Of a stretch of 17,478 nt of DNA, positions 5,362 through 16,600 are shown piece by piece (position 1 is the first letter of the stretch; the number at the start of each line of letters is the position of its first letter). The notes under the pieces were generated by a model that was not told the DNA's origin, ran no database searches, and worked only from the letters and a program-made list of their open reading frames with translations. Made by a program: the position numbers and the translations under genes. This DNA is from SIG480 sp045539475. GTDB lineage: Bacteria; Bacillota; Clostridia; Oscillospirales; JAAYXM01. The DNA is taken from assembly GCA_045539475.1 (NCBI GenBank), contig JAZQFJ010000021.1, positions 1 through 17,478 of the forward strand, in the 5' to 3' direction.

Positions 5362-6621
5362 TTAGCCTAAAAATTTCACAACATAAGCTGCGATAATTTT
5401 TGCGTATTCCACCAATTTTTCGCACTCAATGTATTCATCCGGTTGATGAGCTCCACCGTATGTACCAAAATCTCTGCCTATTCCGAAACCAAAAGCATTC
5501 CGAGAACCATATTTCAGAATAACGGATAAGTCAGAAAGACATGATGCGCACGGTTTAAGCTCACGACCACTCACCTCGAGCGCTGATGCTTGCATATCCC
5601 GGATTGAATCATTGTCCGGTTCGGAATATGCATAATGGAAAAAGCGTGTATGTGGAGTAAATCCGTCGCCAATTATTCCCATCGGCTTGAGTTTTCTGGA
5701 AATTATCCTTTCAAGCTCTGCAAGTTCTTTGAAGATTTCCTCTTTTGTTTTATCGGTATACATAACAAAGAGAACCTCTCCAACGCCGAGATCCGCGCCA
5801 TTATCTCCTGCCTTAACATGCATGTATCTGAGGGACGTATCCGGAATTATTGTTCCTTTATAGAAGCGGTTGTCCGAGAGCTCATCACGCCTTCTTTTTG
5901 CAAAACCTTCAAGTTCTTCCATTACGATGACAGAAGCCTTCGCTGCAAAAGCTGCACTGTCTACGCTTTTTTCCGTGTGAAAGCGATACTTTACTTCCAT
6001 ACCGCCGGAAGCGCAGTGCCATATCTCAAAATTCTTGCAATCCATATTTACTATGCGTTCCGTAGGATAACGAAGCACTGTGGCAAGAGCGCCGTTGGAT
6101 CCACCATATTCCTCATCACAGTAAGCGGTAAAGAGGATATTTTTCTTTGGAACAAAGCCACTTTCTTTCAAAAGCTTTATAACAAACAATGCAGTTGCAA
6201 GGGCATATTTGTCATCACATGCACCTCTGCCCCATATCTTGCCGTCGTACACTTCACCTAAAAGCGGGTTAATGCTCCAGTTTTTCCTGTCACCTATTCT
6301 TACGGTGTCGGAATGCCCCATCAGCATAAGCGCATCAATACATTCAGCACCTTTCCAACGTGCAGTCACGTTGTATCTATTTTCAAGGTCTCTACCGCCG
6401 AGATGGTCGGGGTGCTCCGCATATCCATCAATATCAAGTGGAGAATACATCTCCGTTTCAAGACCGAGCTCAATACAGAGATTTTTTATATACTCTGCGC
6501 ATTCTTTTTCATTCCCGACAGAACCGAAGCTTTCAGAATTTATGCGAATAAGACTGCAAAGCAGATCGTACAGCTCTTCTTTTCTATCATCAATTTCAGC
6601 ACAAAGCTTTTTAATATCCAT
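5362..6621 (-). CDS. M20 family metallopeptidase / amide deacylase
   Basis: The 419-residue protein belongs to the M20 (ArgE/DapE/CPG2-like) di-zinc hydrolases, which cleave amide bonds of N-acyl amino acids, dipeptides and related compounds. Visible family residues are His103 and Asp105 in MGHSDTV, the bridging Asp136 in GRGACDDKYAL, the base Glu170 with ligand Glu171 in CDEEYGGSNG, Asp194 in VNMD, and His392 in GGAHQPDEYIE. The middle segment (about 200-310) is the dimerisation/lid domain. Length is normal and no signal peptide is present, so it acts in the cytoplasm. AAGGAG precedes the start. It is the last gene of the cluster, 92 bases after the amidohydrolase and 46 before a strong terminator. 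In this context it may remove N-acyl or peptide groups from imported material, but the substrate cannot be read from sequence. Confidence 0.9.
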   Translation of the reverse strand: MDIKKLCAEIDDRKEELYDLLCSLIRINSESFGSVGNEKECAEYIKNLCIELGLETEMYSPLDIDGYAEHPDHLGGRDLENRYNVTARWKGAECIDALMLMGHSDTVRIGDRKNWSINPLLGEVYDGKIWGRGACDDKYALATALFVIKLLKESGFVPKKNILFTAYCDEEYGGSNGALATVLRYPTERIVNMDCKNFEIWHCASGGMEVKYRFHTEKSVDSAAFAAKASVIVMEELEGFAKRRRDELSDNRFYKGTIIPDTSLRYMHVKAGDNGADLGVGEVLFVMYTDKTKEEIFKELAELERIISRKLKPMGIIGDGFTPHTRFFHYAYSEPDNDSIRDMQASALEVSGRELKPCASCLSDLSVILKYGSRNAFGFGIGRDFGTYGGAHQPDEYIECEKLVEYAKIIAAYVVKFLG

Positions 6622-6713
6622 TGATAATTCTCCTTGATTTTATTTTTCGAACAACAAGCATATTTTTCCATTCAGTTTCCTGATTACAAAATCACTCGTT
6701 TCCTGCCTTCTTT

Positions 6714-7604
6714 TCAACATATCCCTAATAACTTTTCAGCATTCTTGTGCATAATCTTTTCATAGGTTTCCAAGCTTATGCCGCCTTGCTTAAAAAGATT
6801 TTCGAGATAGTCAAGAAAATCATACTGGAATGTTTGTGTCGGCGCACATACATCTGCACCATAATAAATTCTGTCAGCAAATTCAGTAAGGAACTTGGCT
6901 GCAAAATCAGGATCACGCATCATCGCTGTACTTCCACTGCCTGCAGAAATATCGCAGTAAAGATTCCCATATTCTCTCATAAGTTTTGGGACTCTGCCTT
7001 CTATGATTTTAGTCATAGAACAATCCTTGCGTGTCTCTTCATCAATATCAGATGAGATTTCACTCCAGAAGCAGGTTGAATGTCCGATAAACTTCGTATT
7101 CGGGAACTTTTTCAGCATCTTCTCGATTCTTGGAAGCCCGAGATCGTCCACTATGCCATAGTGTTTTCCATGTTGCGGAGCAATATGGAAAAGAACAGGC
7201 ATATCAAGTTCCGAACAGGCTCTGAAAAGATTCTGCATCATCGGGTCGTCTGCATAAAGTGTTGCAGTAAGTTCGCCTACACCTTTTGCGCCTTTTTCTT
7301 TATATTGACTTATGAGATGATAGAGGTTAGCTGTATCCGTGTAGTTTCCTTGTCTTGGATCGACGTTGCAAAACCACGTAAATCTATCAGGAAATTTACT
7401 TACAACATATTGAGCTTCTTCATTACTCATGCATGACCAGCGAGCCTCCGGTGAAATGAGAGGTAAAATCACACCGAAATCAACACCTGATTTATCGTGA
7501 ATTTCAATCTGCTCTTCGGCTGATAAAAAGTTTTGCCCGTTCGGACGAGTTGTTGAAAACTCAGGAAATGCTACGACATGGCAGTGGATATCAATTTTTT
7601 TCAT
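6714..7604 (-). CDS. Metal-dependent hydrolase, amidohydrolase-2 (PF04909) type
   Basis: The 296-residue TIM-barrel protein shows the metal-binding layout of the amidohydrolase superfamily: His7 and His9 (MKKIDIHCH) on strand 1, Glu111 (GVGELTATLYADDP), His140 (MPVLFHIAP), His175 (KFIGHST) and Asp251 (IYYGADVCAP). The family includes decarboxylases, lactonases and hydratases acting on oxidised sugars or aromatic acids, so hydrolysis of a lactone or decarboxylation of a sugar acid are both possible. There is no signal peptide. A GAGGGG ribosome site precedes the start, and the gene lies between the orphan fragment and the M20 gene on the same strand. Its neighbours favour a role in breakdown of uronate-type products, which is inference. 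Confidence 0.85.
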   Translation of the reverse strand: MKKIDIHCHVVAFPEFSTTRPNGQNFLSAEEQIEIHDKSGVDFGVILPLISPEARWSCMSNEEAQYVVSKFPDRFTWFCNVDPRQGNYTDTANLYHLISQYKEKGAKGVGELTATLYADDPMMQNLFRACSELDMPVLFHIAPQHGKHYGIVDDLGLPRIEKMLKKFPNTKFIGHSTCFWSEISSDIDEETRKDCSMTKIIEGRVPKLMREYGNLYCDISAGSGSTAMMRDPDFAAKFLTEFADRIYYGADVCAPTQTFQYDFLDYLENLFKQGGISLETYEKIMHKNAEKLLGIC

Positions 7605-7647
7605 TACTACAATCCCCTCAATTTCGTTAAATGGAGTTCATAACTGA

Positions 7648-7959
7648 TTAAAAGTATTTAAAATCCTGCTGTGCAAACCACAGCCGATCGCCCATGCAAG
7701 GAGCCTCAATACCAATAGACTCCTTAAAACAAACCTCTCGAAGCTTTATAAGGTATACACGATGATTTATTTCTCCATCCCCCAAATATGTTGCAAGGCG
7801 GGATTTTGTTCCCGGAAGCGGAGATGAGTTTTTAAGATGTGTGTAAAAAAGCTTATCACCATAAATGTCAATTGCTTCCTTATGCCATACAACAGTTTCT
7901 TTGCAATAGCACGGCTTGCCGTCCTCGTCATGAAGCGACTTTGAGCAAGTGTCACGTGC
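7648..7959 (-). pseudogene. Start-less 103-codon open frame, orphan C-terminal protein fragment
   Basis: Directly after the stop codon of the solute-binding protein gene the same frame stays open for 103 codons to a TAA at 7650-7648. The translation reads like real protein (GKPCYCKETVVWHKEAIDIY, later LATYLGDGEINHRVYLIKLR, end GDRLWFAQQDFKYF). There is no ATG or GTG in the first two-thirds: the only ATG lies about 14 codons from the end. I do not recognise the family. The simplest view is the surviving C-terminal part of a deleted gene of the cluster; stop-codon read-through from the binding protein is formally possible but that protein's end looks normal. It accounts for most of the 355-base gap before the amidohydrolase. 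Confidence 0.55.
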
Positions 7960-9513
7960 TTACTTCACTCTGTTATACGCACTTTCATATGCCGAAAGAA
8001 GCTCATCCACACCCATTTCTTTTAAATTCTGAACAAAGCTATCAAAGTTTGATAACGGCTCCTGTCCGAGCATAAATTTGATAAGCATTTCCTTAGTGTG
8101 GGTGCTAATCGGTGCGGTGTACATATCAATAACCTTCTGCTCTTCATCGTTAAAGTCAAGCCAAAGAGTTATCGGATATTCAGGGAGAGTGTGTGCAACA
8201 ACAAGTTCTTCACTCTCAAGCGTTATTTCAGACTGCATTGCTTCAGCAGCTGCCGGATCAAGGCGACAGAATGATCCATAAACCTGGAAGCCATACATTG
8301 TATTCGGGAGAGTTCCCACTTCGTCTGTAATAAACTTCTTTTTTCCGTCAACTATCTCATATGTTTCTCCTTCTTTACCCCAGGAGACGTATTCCATTCC
8401 TTCATCTGTATACATCCAGTCAATAAACTTCGCAGCATTTCCGATAGTTTCTGCATTTCCGGTATCCGGAATAGAAAAGCCTATCATTTCAAGGTCGCCT
8501 CGCTCAATCATCGAAGCTCCTTTTTTCAGATTTGCAACCGGTGGAGCAAATGCCTGAAGTTTATAGTCAGTATTCCCATTCTTGTGAGCTATCTGATTAA
8601 AATAATCTATACGAAGCTGGAGGTGCGGAAGAATAAATCCTTTATCAGTAAGCATAAGTTCTTCCCATGTTGCGTTATTAAGTGTTATAGCATCAGAAGG
8701 CATAAGCTTTTCATCAATCATCTTTTTGTAGAAGGTCAAAACCTCAAGCGCAGTGTCTTCTGTTGCGCCCCAACGCCATTCTTCGTCATCAAAATCATAG
8801 TATGCGTTATACTGCCACCACTTATCAAACGATGATCCCGGAATATTGAACAAATATTCCATAGAACGAGTGCAGAACGGATAAGAGTCAGGATACAATT
8901 CTTTGAGCTTCTTACATACCTCATAAAGCTCATCAAAGGTCTCCGGAGCGTTCAGGTTATGCTTTTTAAATATGTCCTCACGATAGAGCCATGCACGCAT
9001 GCGTGTTTTCCCCTCGCGACCTGTTCCCGGAGTATAGTAAACCTTACCGTCAGCACGTTTTCTCGGTTTTACAGCAGTAGCGTATTCCTCATCGGAAAGA
9101 GAATCAAGCCATGCATTGTAATTTGGCATATATGCAGAAAGATCATCAAGGGCTATCAGTCCTTCCCCAGCATATTTAGCATCAGTATCTGCGGAACCAA
9201 AAGCCATTACATCTGGAAGCTCTTCGCGAGCTGCAAATAAAAGAGGATACTTCGTTCCAGCATCTGATGACGGAATTGCAATAATATTGAGTGTTGCGCC
9301 AGAGCCTTCTTCCATATACTCCCATATTTTCCAATCCTCACGAACAGGCCAGCTCGGTGCTGACTGTACCATAAAATCAATTACATCATCCTTGGTAAGC
9401 GGCTCATCGGCACCTTCACCGGAAAGATACGACATTTTCTCATTCCGACCTCCGCAAGAACACAAAGTGAACATCATAATCAAAGCAAGTAAAGTAGCAA
9501 TAATTCTTTTCAT
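7960..9513 (-). CDS. ABC-type solute-binding lipoprotein (oligosaccharide, LplA-like)
   Basis: The 517-residue protein has a lipoprotein signal peptide (MKRIIATLLALIMMFTLCSC) with Cys20 as likely lipidation site, followed by a polar linker and a two-lobe extracellular solute-binding domain of family 1. Typical features are LNIIAIPSSDAGTKYPLLFA, ELPDVMAFG, the strand-rich YYTPG region, TFDELYEVCKKLKELYP and the C-terminal AKFIDWMYTDEGMEYVSWG. It should capture an oligosaccharide at the outer face of the membrane and deliver it to an ABC permease. No permease genes lie in the window, so it relies on one encoded elsewhere or upstream of the edge. AAGGAG sits 9 nt before the start. It follows the dehydrogenase by 54 bases and the surface lyase two genes up, pointing to lyase products as ligand (inference). 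Confidence 0.92.
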   Translation of the reverse strand: MKRIIATLLALIMMFTLCSCGGRNEKMSYLSGEGADEPLTKDDVIDFMVQSAPSWPVREDWKIWEYMEEGSGATLNIIAIPSSDAGTKYPLLFAAREELPDVMAFGSADTDAKYAGEGLIALDDLSAYMPNYNAWLDSLSDEEYATAVKPRKRADGKVYYTPGTGREGKTRMRAWLYREDIFKKHNLNAPETFDELYEVCKKLKELYPDSYPFCTRSMEYLFNIPGSSFDKWWQYNAYYDFDDEEWRWGATEDTALEVLTFYKKMIDEKLMPSDAITLNNATWEELMLTDKGFILPHLQLRIDYFNQIAHKNGNTDYKLQAFAPPVANLKKGASMIERGDLEMIGFSIPDTGNAETIGNAAKFIDWMYTDEGMEYVSWGKEGETYEIVDGKKKFITDEVGTLPNTMYGFQVYGSFCRLDPAAAEAMQSEITLESEELVVAHTLPEYPITLWLDFNDEEQKVIDMYTAPISTHTKEMLIKFMLGQEPLSNFDSFVQNLKEMGVDELLSAYESAYNRVK

Positions 9514-9567
9514 TTCACTATTCTCCTTTTATTTTTGTTATTATTCATAATGGATATAATCATGCCA

Positions 9568-10548
9568 TTATAGACAATTTTGATAAATCGACCTGTCCCA
9601 ATAACGTTTTTCTGAGCATAGTCTTTCTGCTTCTTCAACAGCAAACTTTCCCATTCTCTTGCAACCGTTTGTTACAGCGCCTGCAACATGTGGCAAAAGA
9701 ACCACATTTGGCAATTTCCTGTATGGATGGTCAGCATCGGGTTCTTTTCTCACAACGTCAAGAACTGCTGTAAAACGGTTCTTTGCAAGTTCTTTCACAA
9801 ATGCATCATCGTCAATCACATTAGGTCTTGCTGTGTTTATAACAACTGCGCCATCTTTTATAAGAGGGATAGTCTCGCTGTTAAACAAATTGTCCGTTTC
9901 CGGTATACTCGGTGTGTGGATGCTTATAACATCGCTTTGAGATATAAGCTCTTTAAAATCACACTTTTTTGCGCCGAACTCTGCAATCTGTTCCGCAGAA
10001 AGATACGGATCGTAAGCAAGAACATCCACCTGATAGTTCTGCAAAAGCTTTATAACTCTCCGTCCAATCGCTCCTGCGCTGACGATACCGACTGTAATAT
10101 CGTAAAAATCCTTTACCCTCTCACGATTTTCAGCCCATAAACCATTTCTTGTATCCTCGGCAAGAAAGAACATTCCTTTGCAGGCAGCGACAGCAATCGC
10201 AAGTGTTGACTCTGCAACTCCGTCTGCCAACTCTCCGTTCGCAGTTGATACGATAATGTTATTCTTGATTATCGTATCTGAAAGTAACTGCTTAACCGCT
10301 CCCCCGGCGTGAATTACCGCACGCAAATTCGGGCATAGCTCAACCATTTCATCATCTAATTTACTTGAGCCCCATGCCGTGACAATGAGCTCACTGTCTT
10401 TTATAAAGTCAAGTATGTATTTTCTGTCATCGTAATCGTCTCTGTCGTAGATATGCAGACTACCTAAGCTGCCAAGTCTTTCAAGATGAGATTGCGAGAA
10501 CATTTTTTCCACTTGACTTTTCTTTGTGAAAAGCGTTATTTTTTTCAT
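9568..10548 (-). CDS. D-2-hydroxyacid dehydrogenase (NAD-dependent)
   Basis: The 326-residue protein is a D-isomer-specific 2-hydroxyacid dehydrogenase, interconverting 2-keto acids and D-2-hydroxy acids. The nucleotide-binding region is TVGIVSAGAIGRRV (152-165), with Asp180 at the end of the next strand favouring NAD. Catalytic residues are Arg241 (NTARP), Glu269 (VRKEP) and His287 (LLPHVAGAV). The first Gly of the usual GxGxxG is Ser157 here. The start at 10548 (MKKITLF) is chosen over an in-frame ATG at 10629 because that codon lies within the end of the lyase gene and the intervening region is a 32-base palindrome; the ribosome site AAGGA is about 13 nt upstream, rather far. In the cluster it could reduce a keto-acid from uronate breakdown (inference). 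Confidence 0.9.
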   Translation of the reverse strand: MKKITLFTKKSQVEKMFSQSHLERLGSLGSLHIYDRDDYDDRKYILDFIKDSELIVTAWGSSKLDDEMVELCPNLRAVIHAGGAVKQLLSDTIIKNNIIVSTANGELADGVAESTLAIAVAACKGMFFLAEDTRNGLWAENRERVKDFYDITVGIVSAGAIGRRVIKLLQNYQVDVLAYDPYLSAEQIAEFGAKKCDFKELISQSDVISIHTPSIPETDNLFNSETIPLIKDGAVVINTARPNVIDDDAFVKELAKNRFTAVLDVVRKEPDADHPYRKLPNVVLLPHVAGAVTNGCKRMGKFAVEEAERLCSEKRYWDRSIYQNCL

Positions 10549-10569
10549 AATCCCAACGTTTCCTTCTTT

Positions 10570-10601
10570 CTTTGCAAGGGACATACATGTCCCTTGCAAA
10601 G
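10570..10601. repeat. 32-base near-perfect palindrome between lyase and dehydrogenase genes
   Basis: CTTTGCAAGGGACAT (10570-10584) and ATGTCCCTTGCAAAG (10587-10601) are exact complements with 2 bases between. On the minus strand the hairpin begins 8 bases after the lyase stop and ends just before AAAGAAGGA, the dehydrogenase ribosome site. No T-run follows, so it is not a standard intrinsic terminator; an mRNA processing or 3'-end stabilising hairpin that lets the two genes differ in expression is likely, or a regulator site. Confidence 0.7.
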
Positions 10602-10609
10602 CTGTTACA

Positions 10610-13600
10610 CTATTTTGCCATGTAATCAAGTATTCTTTTTACAAGCACAGCAACCTCTGCACGGGTCGTGTAATCGGTCGGGGCGATTTTGCCGCTCTTT
10701 CCGTTCACAAGGCCACTTGTTGCGAGCGATTTTACTGCATCCTGTGCATAGTCTGAAACATCCGCAAAATCCTCATAATCGACATCTGCACTTTGAAGCT
10801 CTACACCGAGCTTTGTAAGCGCGCGGTATACAATTACCATCATATCCTGACGGGTGATTGTGTTGCGAGGTGCGAACTTGTTATCACCGATACCTCCGAC
10901 AATTCCGTTATTTCGCGCTATTGCAAGCTCTGATGCAAAATAGTCAGAAGCATTTACATCAGCGAAGTTTTCTGCACTATCCGACTCAAGTTCGAATGCG
11001 CGAACAAGAAGGATTGCAAAATCAGCTCTTGTTATATTCGCTGCCGGTGAGAAGGTATTCCCGCTTGTACCACGGATTACTCCTTTGTCTGCAAGCGTAT
11101 TGATAGAATCTGCCGCCCAAGCGTGATTATCAATATCTATGAATTGCAGAGCATCGGAACCTCCATTTCCTGCATCGGGTTGTGTTGAAGCTTCGCCCTC
11201 TCCGTTTTCACCGGATGCGTCGTTCTCATCAGTGTTTGCTGTATCATCCGGTTTGTCGGTCGGTGCGGCGTCGCCGCCACCGCCTCCTCCACCGCCGCCA
11301 CCGGCAGGTGTATCTGTAGTACCTGTTCCAGGAGCTTCGGATTTATCAGATGAGGAACTTCCCGTTGTCGAACCGTAAACCGTTATATCAAAGTGGATGG
11401 TTTCCTCACGACCGTCGCTGTCACGTGCAGTTATTGCAACGTGGTTTTCGCCAATCTGAGATGATGTCGGTTTCCATGTAAACTCTCCGGTCTCTGAATT
11501 GAGCGAAGCACCTCGAGGAAGCGCTGCTCCGATATAAGTAATAGTCGGTGTGTCTGTTACTATCGGGCTTATTGCCTTTACTGTTACACTTATTGAGCTG
11601 CCCGCAGAAGTGCTCAAAGAATCCGACACGGGTTCAAATTCCGGAAGACTTTGGTCAACAAATGACATTGGTATTGAGAAGTTTTGTCTTTCTTTTATAT
11701 TAAATACATAGCCGTGCTCGGGATTTTTCTTATCCTTATGTCCTCTGATAAGAGTTACCGTTCCTATATCGAGACGAACCTCTCCTTCAGCAAGTCCTTC
11801 AGCTTCGTCAGTTGCTGAAATAATTCTGTATACACCGTTCTCTACACCGTCATTATTTACATATATGTATTTATCTGTAAGCTCAGATAAATCATCACAG
11901 TCTATATTGACGTCAATGTAGTTATTAAATGCAAGTTCTTTCTGGAATCCCGTTACCGTTCCTGTATACTCACTCTTTTTGCCAGTTTCTTCTCCGATGA
12001 GTGTGCCGTCATTGACATATCGGTAAATAACTGCATTATTTTTGTTTAATGTGTATACTCCGGTAAAGCCTGAGAAATCAAACACTGCGTTGCCGTTTTC
12101 AGCCTTGTCTTTTACCGTATAAACAACATCTGTGTTGGTTGCATATACAACATAGTCTGTATACGATTCATCATCATTTACTCTCGACACCTTAACCGCA
12201 CGTGCCATATCTCCCGCATTTTCTGTTCCTTCTTTCAGAACAACTTCAACGGGTTCAATTGAAGTGATGTACGGAGTGTTACGATACGGCTCAAACACAG
12301 TTGTAAACAAGCTGTCAAGCTTTTCTCCCTCAGAGCCCTCGCGCTGAACAAGAACATAGTCAAGCGTCTTTGGAAGCATTCCGGTATCTGACTTTTGCGG
12401 GGTGTAACCACCTACTATTGCGACCTCGGTAGGCGTGAAATTATTAAGCTGTGTCATACGCAGCTTTATTCCCTTACCATCTTTCAGCACCTTGCGGTAA
12501 TCCTGAACATCAAACTCTACCGTAAACTGAGCTTCAGGGTCTTTATCGCGACGGATTTTGTTCATCCATGTATATCCTCGCGGATATTTTGTTTCATACT
12601 CCCACTTATCCTGTGTCCACGGATCAGGACCGTAAGCGATATACTCGCCGGTTTCCGGATCTTTGCCGTCAACACCTGCATATGTGCCGATGTAATTTCC
12701 GTTTTCGTCCACCTGTTTTGTAAGCTCAAGTCCGCTTATCGGATATGCGTTCTCAGCCTGGCTGTGGAAACTGTAGGTATGCTTGTTTCCTCCCGTTACG
12801 TGGAAGAAGTCTATGCCGTATGAAACATCATCGTTTGCCTGTACCATAACAAGCGTTCTGCGGTAATTTTCCGTTTCATCATACACTTCATCGTATTCTA
12901 TATCCATAACCTTAACTCTTCCGGCATCATCAAAGTGCTTCGGGAAGCCATGGATAGGATCACCGTTTGCTGTCGTAAGATTCTTATGATTTTGATCATT
13001 GACAGCTACAACATTGTGTGAAATGGTTGCATCCACCCACTGCAGACGGTTGGGTGCATAACTTGTTTCCTCCGGATATCCGAGATCCGGGGCGATATCG
13101 AGACCAAATGCATCCATACCGAGGTTTAGTCCATCCTGATGAGAATGGCTTACTCCGATTCGTCCAAACCATATCCAGAAATCACGGTGAGTATTATTCT
13201 GCGTTGATGCACTTGCAGATGCATAATTTCCACCGTCACGAAGAGCCGCAAATCCGTAGCCGGTAAGCATCAAACTTCCAAGTGTCTCGTTTTCGTCCAC
13301 ATATTCTGCAATATCGTCTTCAGCGCTCTCCGGATTTTCAGTGAAAATGTCATATTTCAATCCTTCTGTTTTGTTGCCGTTGAAAATATAGAGCAGCTGC
13401 GCTATTTTCTTTTTGAGACTTTCATCTTCGATATTTTTGAACGCTTCCAGCCAAACAGTTGTACCGCCGTTGAGCGCAACCGTTGCCGGACTTCCGGAAT
13501 CCGCAAGATTAGGATGCTTATTGCCTGTGAGAATTATGTTCATCTGCGGTTCATGCATCTTAGCATATTTGGGGTTCTTATATGGGTTATAATCTCCCTC

Positions 13601-16600
13601 TCCGGTATATTTTGAAACAGCTTTTGTAAAATTGGTAAGGTTGGATATCCAGGATGTATTGTATCTCGGAGATGCTTCATCACCCATACCGTCACGGTCA
13701 ACCTGGTCAATGAGTGTAGTCGTCATACTACCGCCTGTTCGTATGTTATACGGATACGGTTGCTCTCCTGTTTTATAAATCCAGTCAAGTATTTCATCTG
13801 TTTCAGGTTGTTTATCAAGCACTATCGCCGCAATTGCCGCAACATTCTGCGCCTGACCGAAGTTACCGCCTATTCTACCGTCCTGGCACATTATCGCCGA
13901 TGTATAAACAAGCCTCTCTGCCCAGTTTTCCCATATCTTTGCCGAGCTTGTCTTGTCGTTTCTTTCGTTTCCGAACTCTTCCGCTTTTTGTGCCAAAGTG
14001 CGAATAAGCGTCGCATCCTCAAGCACCGGATAAAGTATATCTGCAGAAAGCATAAGCTCTCGGGCAAGGTATGAGTCGTTTATGCTTCCTACTAATGCTC
14101 CGCTAAATGTTCCTGTTCCTGTTACCCAAAACTTTCCGTTCGGATAATCCCAGCTGAAAACATCAAAATCAGGGAATACATCGGCAATCTTATCAATCAT
14201 AAGCGCGCCTGCTCTGCCATATTTCAAGTCACCTGTGTAGAGATATGCGTCTGCAAGGTCCCTTATATCGCCATAAATATTGCTCCAGAATTCATAGCTG
14301 TAAAGCGAAATGTAGCCATGACGCTCTTCAAGCCCGTCTGCATATTTTCTCCCCGGGAGATATCCCCAGCCATCGTCCACAGCCCACATAGAGCCGCCTG
14401 TCCAAAGAACATTGCCGGATTCATCCTTGTATGTACCGAGGTCTGCACCAAGGTCGTTGCCATCTTTATCCTTATTCCAGGTTATCTTAGCTCCCCACGG
14501 ATCAGTATTGCTGTCTCTTATCTCTGGGTAAAGCTCGTTATAGAGATAGCCTTCAGGGTTGCCGTAGCCATAGAAGATGTACCACTCCGGCGTATTGGCT
14601 TTTGCCGGCTTTTCACAGGTGCATTCCGAACCATCCTTATGGAAAAGCATTTCGTGATGCGCTTGCCTTGCACGGTCAACATCAAAATATCCTAATCCGT
14701 CACGGCCAAGCTTATAAAAGCTTTCAAAATCGTTTGTCGGGAAAAGACGCTTACATGCCGAACACTGAATTTTCCATGGGCGAGCTACGAAATTGAATAC
14801 CCATGAATCTGTTCCGTCTATATATGCCCCGCAATAGCGGCAATACATAGCGTAGTCGTCTCCGCGAACACCGATTTGTCTTCCTCGCGGTATTCCTTCT
14901 CCGTGCAGTTGCTCATACAAAATGTCAACTTCGTCAAGAATCTTCTCTGCAGCACTGATTGAATCCTTCTGTATTTTCTTTGCCCAATCATATTTTGCAA
15001 TGTTTTCTCTCATTGCTTCTCGCATTTCATTTGTAAAATATGTGGGCCCTGTCTTGCCGTCATGTAAAACTACGGTTACATCTTCTTCAAAAGACACCTC
15101 TTGTCCTCTGAAATTCTTGCTGAAGCTGACGGTGAAGGAACCTTCAGTCTTTGCCTGCAGCATTCCATTCTCAACGGAAGCAATATCCGGCGCGCTCATA
15201 TTTGAAAGCTTTATTTCCTCGCTTTCAATCGGAATGTCTATCACGTTTCCGCTGTTCATCTCGGCACTCCATCTGATAAGCTTTTTCTCACGTACAAACA
15301 TATCGTCATCTATGTTTGCCGATGTGCTTTTAATTCCGGTCATATCAGTAACATTAAACGTTAAGATGTCAGATACCGAAGCTGTTCCATCGCTTACGGT
15401 TACTTGAATATCAACAGCACCGTCACCTGTACCGGTAACAACACCGTTTTCATCCACCTCTGCAACATCAAGGTCAAGAGATTTATATGTCACATCCAGT
15501 TCATCGGAAGTAAGCACTGTTCCGTCAAGTTTTTTTGCCGCGACATTTATCTGTGCCTTTGCTTCAAACTCAGGTGTGTAATAAGTAAGATCATACTTAT
15601 CTGCTGATATCTCAGCTTCTTTTATGTTATTTACACCATCAAGCGTAAGATTACCCGCAATTGCGCGAAGCGTGCCGACCATTGACGCTCCCTCTATCGG
15701 GCTTTTATACGATGGCATATACACAAGGTAATATTCTCCCTTTTCTATATTACGCTTTGTAAGTGTTGCCTTTTTCATCGTCTGATCCGCTATGCTTGTA
15801 TCAGTACACAGCACTGAACCTATCAGATAATTACCTTTGGTAAATGCATCGTCTTTAAGCTCGGGAATCACACCATCTGACCCTATTGTTTCTTTTGCCG
15901 GAATCAAATAGTAGTTCATATACACATCAACCGGGACCTGCTTTTGGGTAACGCCGTCCTCTTCGTATACATATTCGCCGTTTATCTGATATGGAGACAT
16001 ATTCTTATATGTTCCGCAGGAAACTCTCGGAAGATACAGTCCGCCTTCATTGACTCTGATTTTTATTGCCCACCAGTTGCGACTCACGCGTATAGCAAGA
16101 CCTTTTCCCGGTCGATATACCAAATGAGCACCGCTTGTGGTTGTTGTGTTTGTGCCGTTGCTTGACCAGCTGTATTGTGATCGGCGATTCGCTGCATACT
16201 CCCACAAGTTATCGTTGGATTCATAGGTGAAGTCCGTAAACAGGAGATCTGTCTCTGTTGCCTCACCCATCCTGCGCGCAATGTCATATGTTACCGTAAT
16301 CCCCGGAATTTTCGGAGGCTCTACAGTAATCGGAACGGTTTTAGAAACAGACACGCCATTTTTACTTGCTGTTACCGTAACTTGGGTAGTTCCCTCTGTA
16401 ACAAGAGGAGTTATAACACCGTTTTCATCAACAGAAATAATGTTTTCATCATATCCGGTGTACGTTGCTTCTGCCTTCTGAACAACTTCACCATCAGACA
16501 TATACACTATAGCATCAAGATCATTTACATCTGCGCCAATTATCTCCATATCAACAGGGAGAGCAATCGCATCTGTGCCTCCGTCCAAAACGAAATTACC

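Noticed and set aside
10549..10629. N-terminal extension of the dehydrogenase from an ATG at 10629
   Set aside because: It overlaps the lyase stop and translates a 32-base palindrome and the ribosome site; D-2-hydroxyacid dehydrogenase homology starts at MKKITLF.
11139..11378. Plus-strand frame with a run of ten prolines
   Set aside because: It is the antisense shadow of the poly-Gly linker of the giant lyase.
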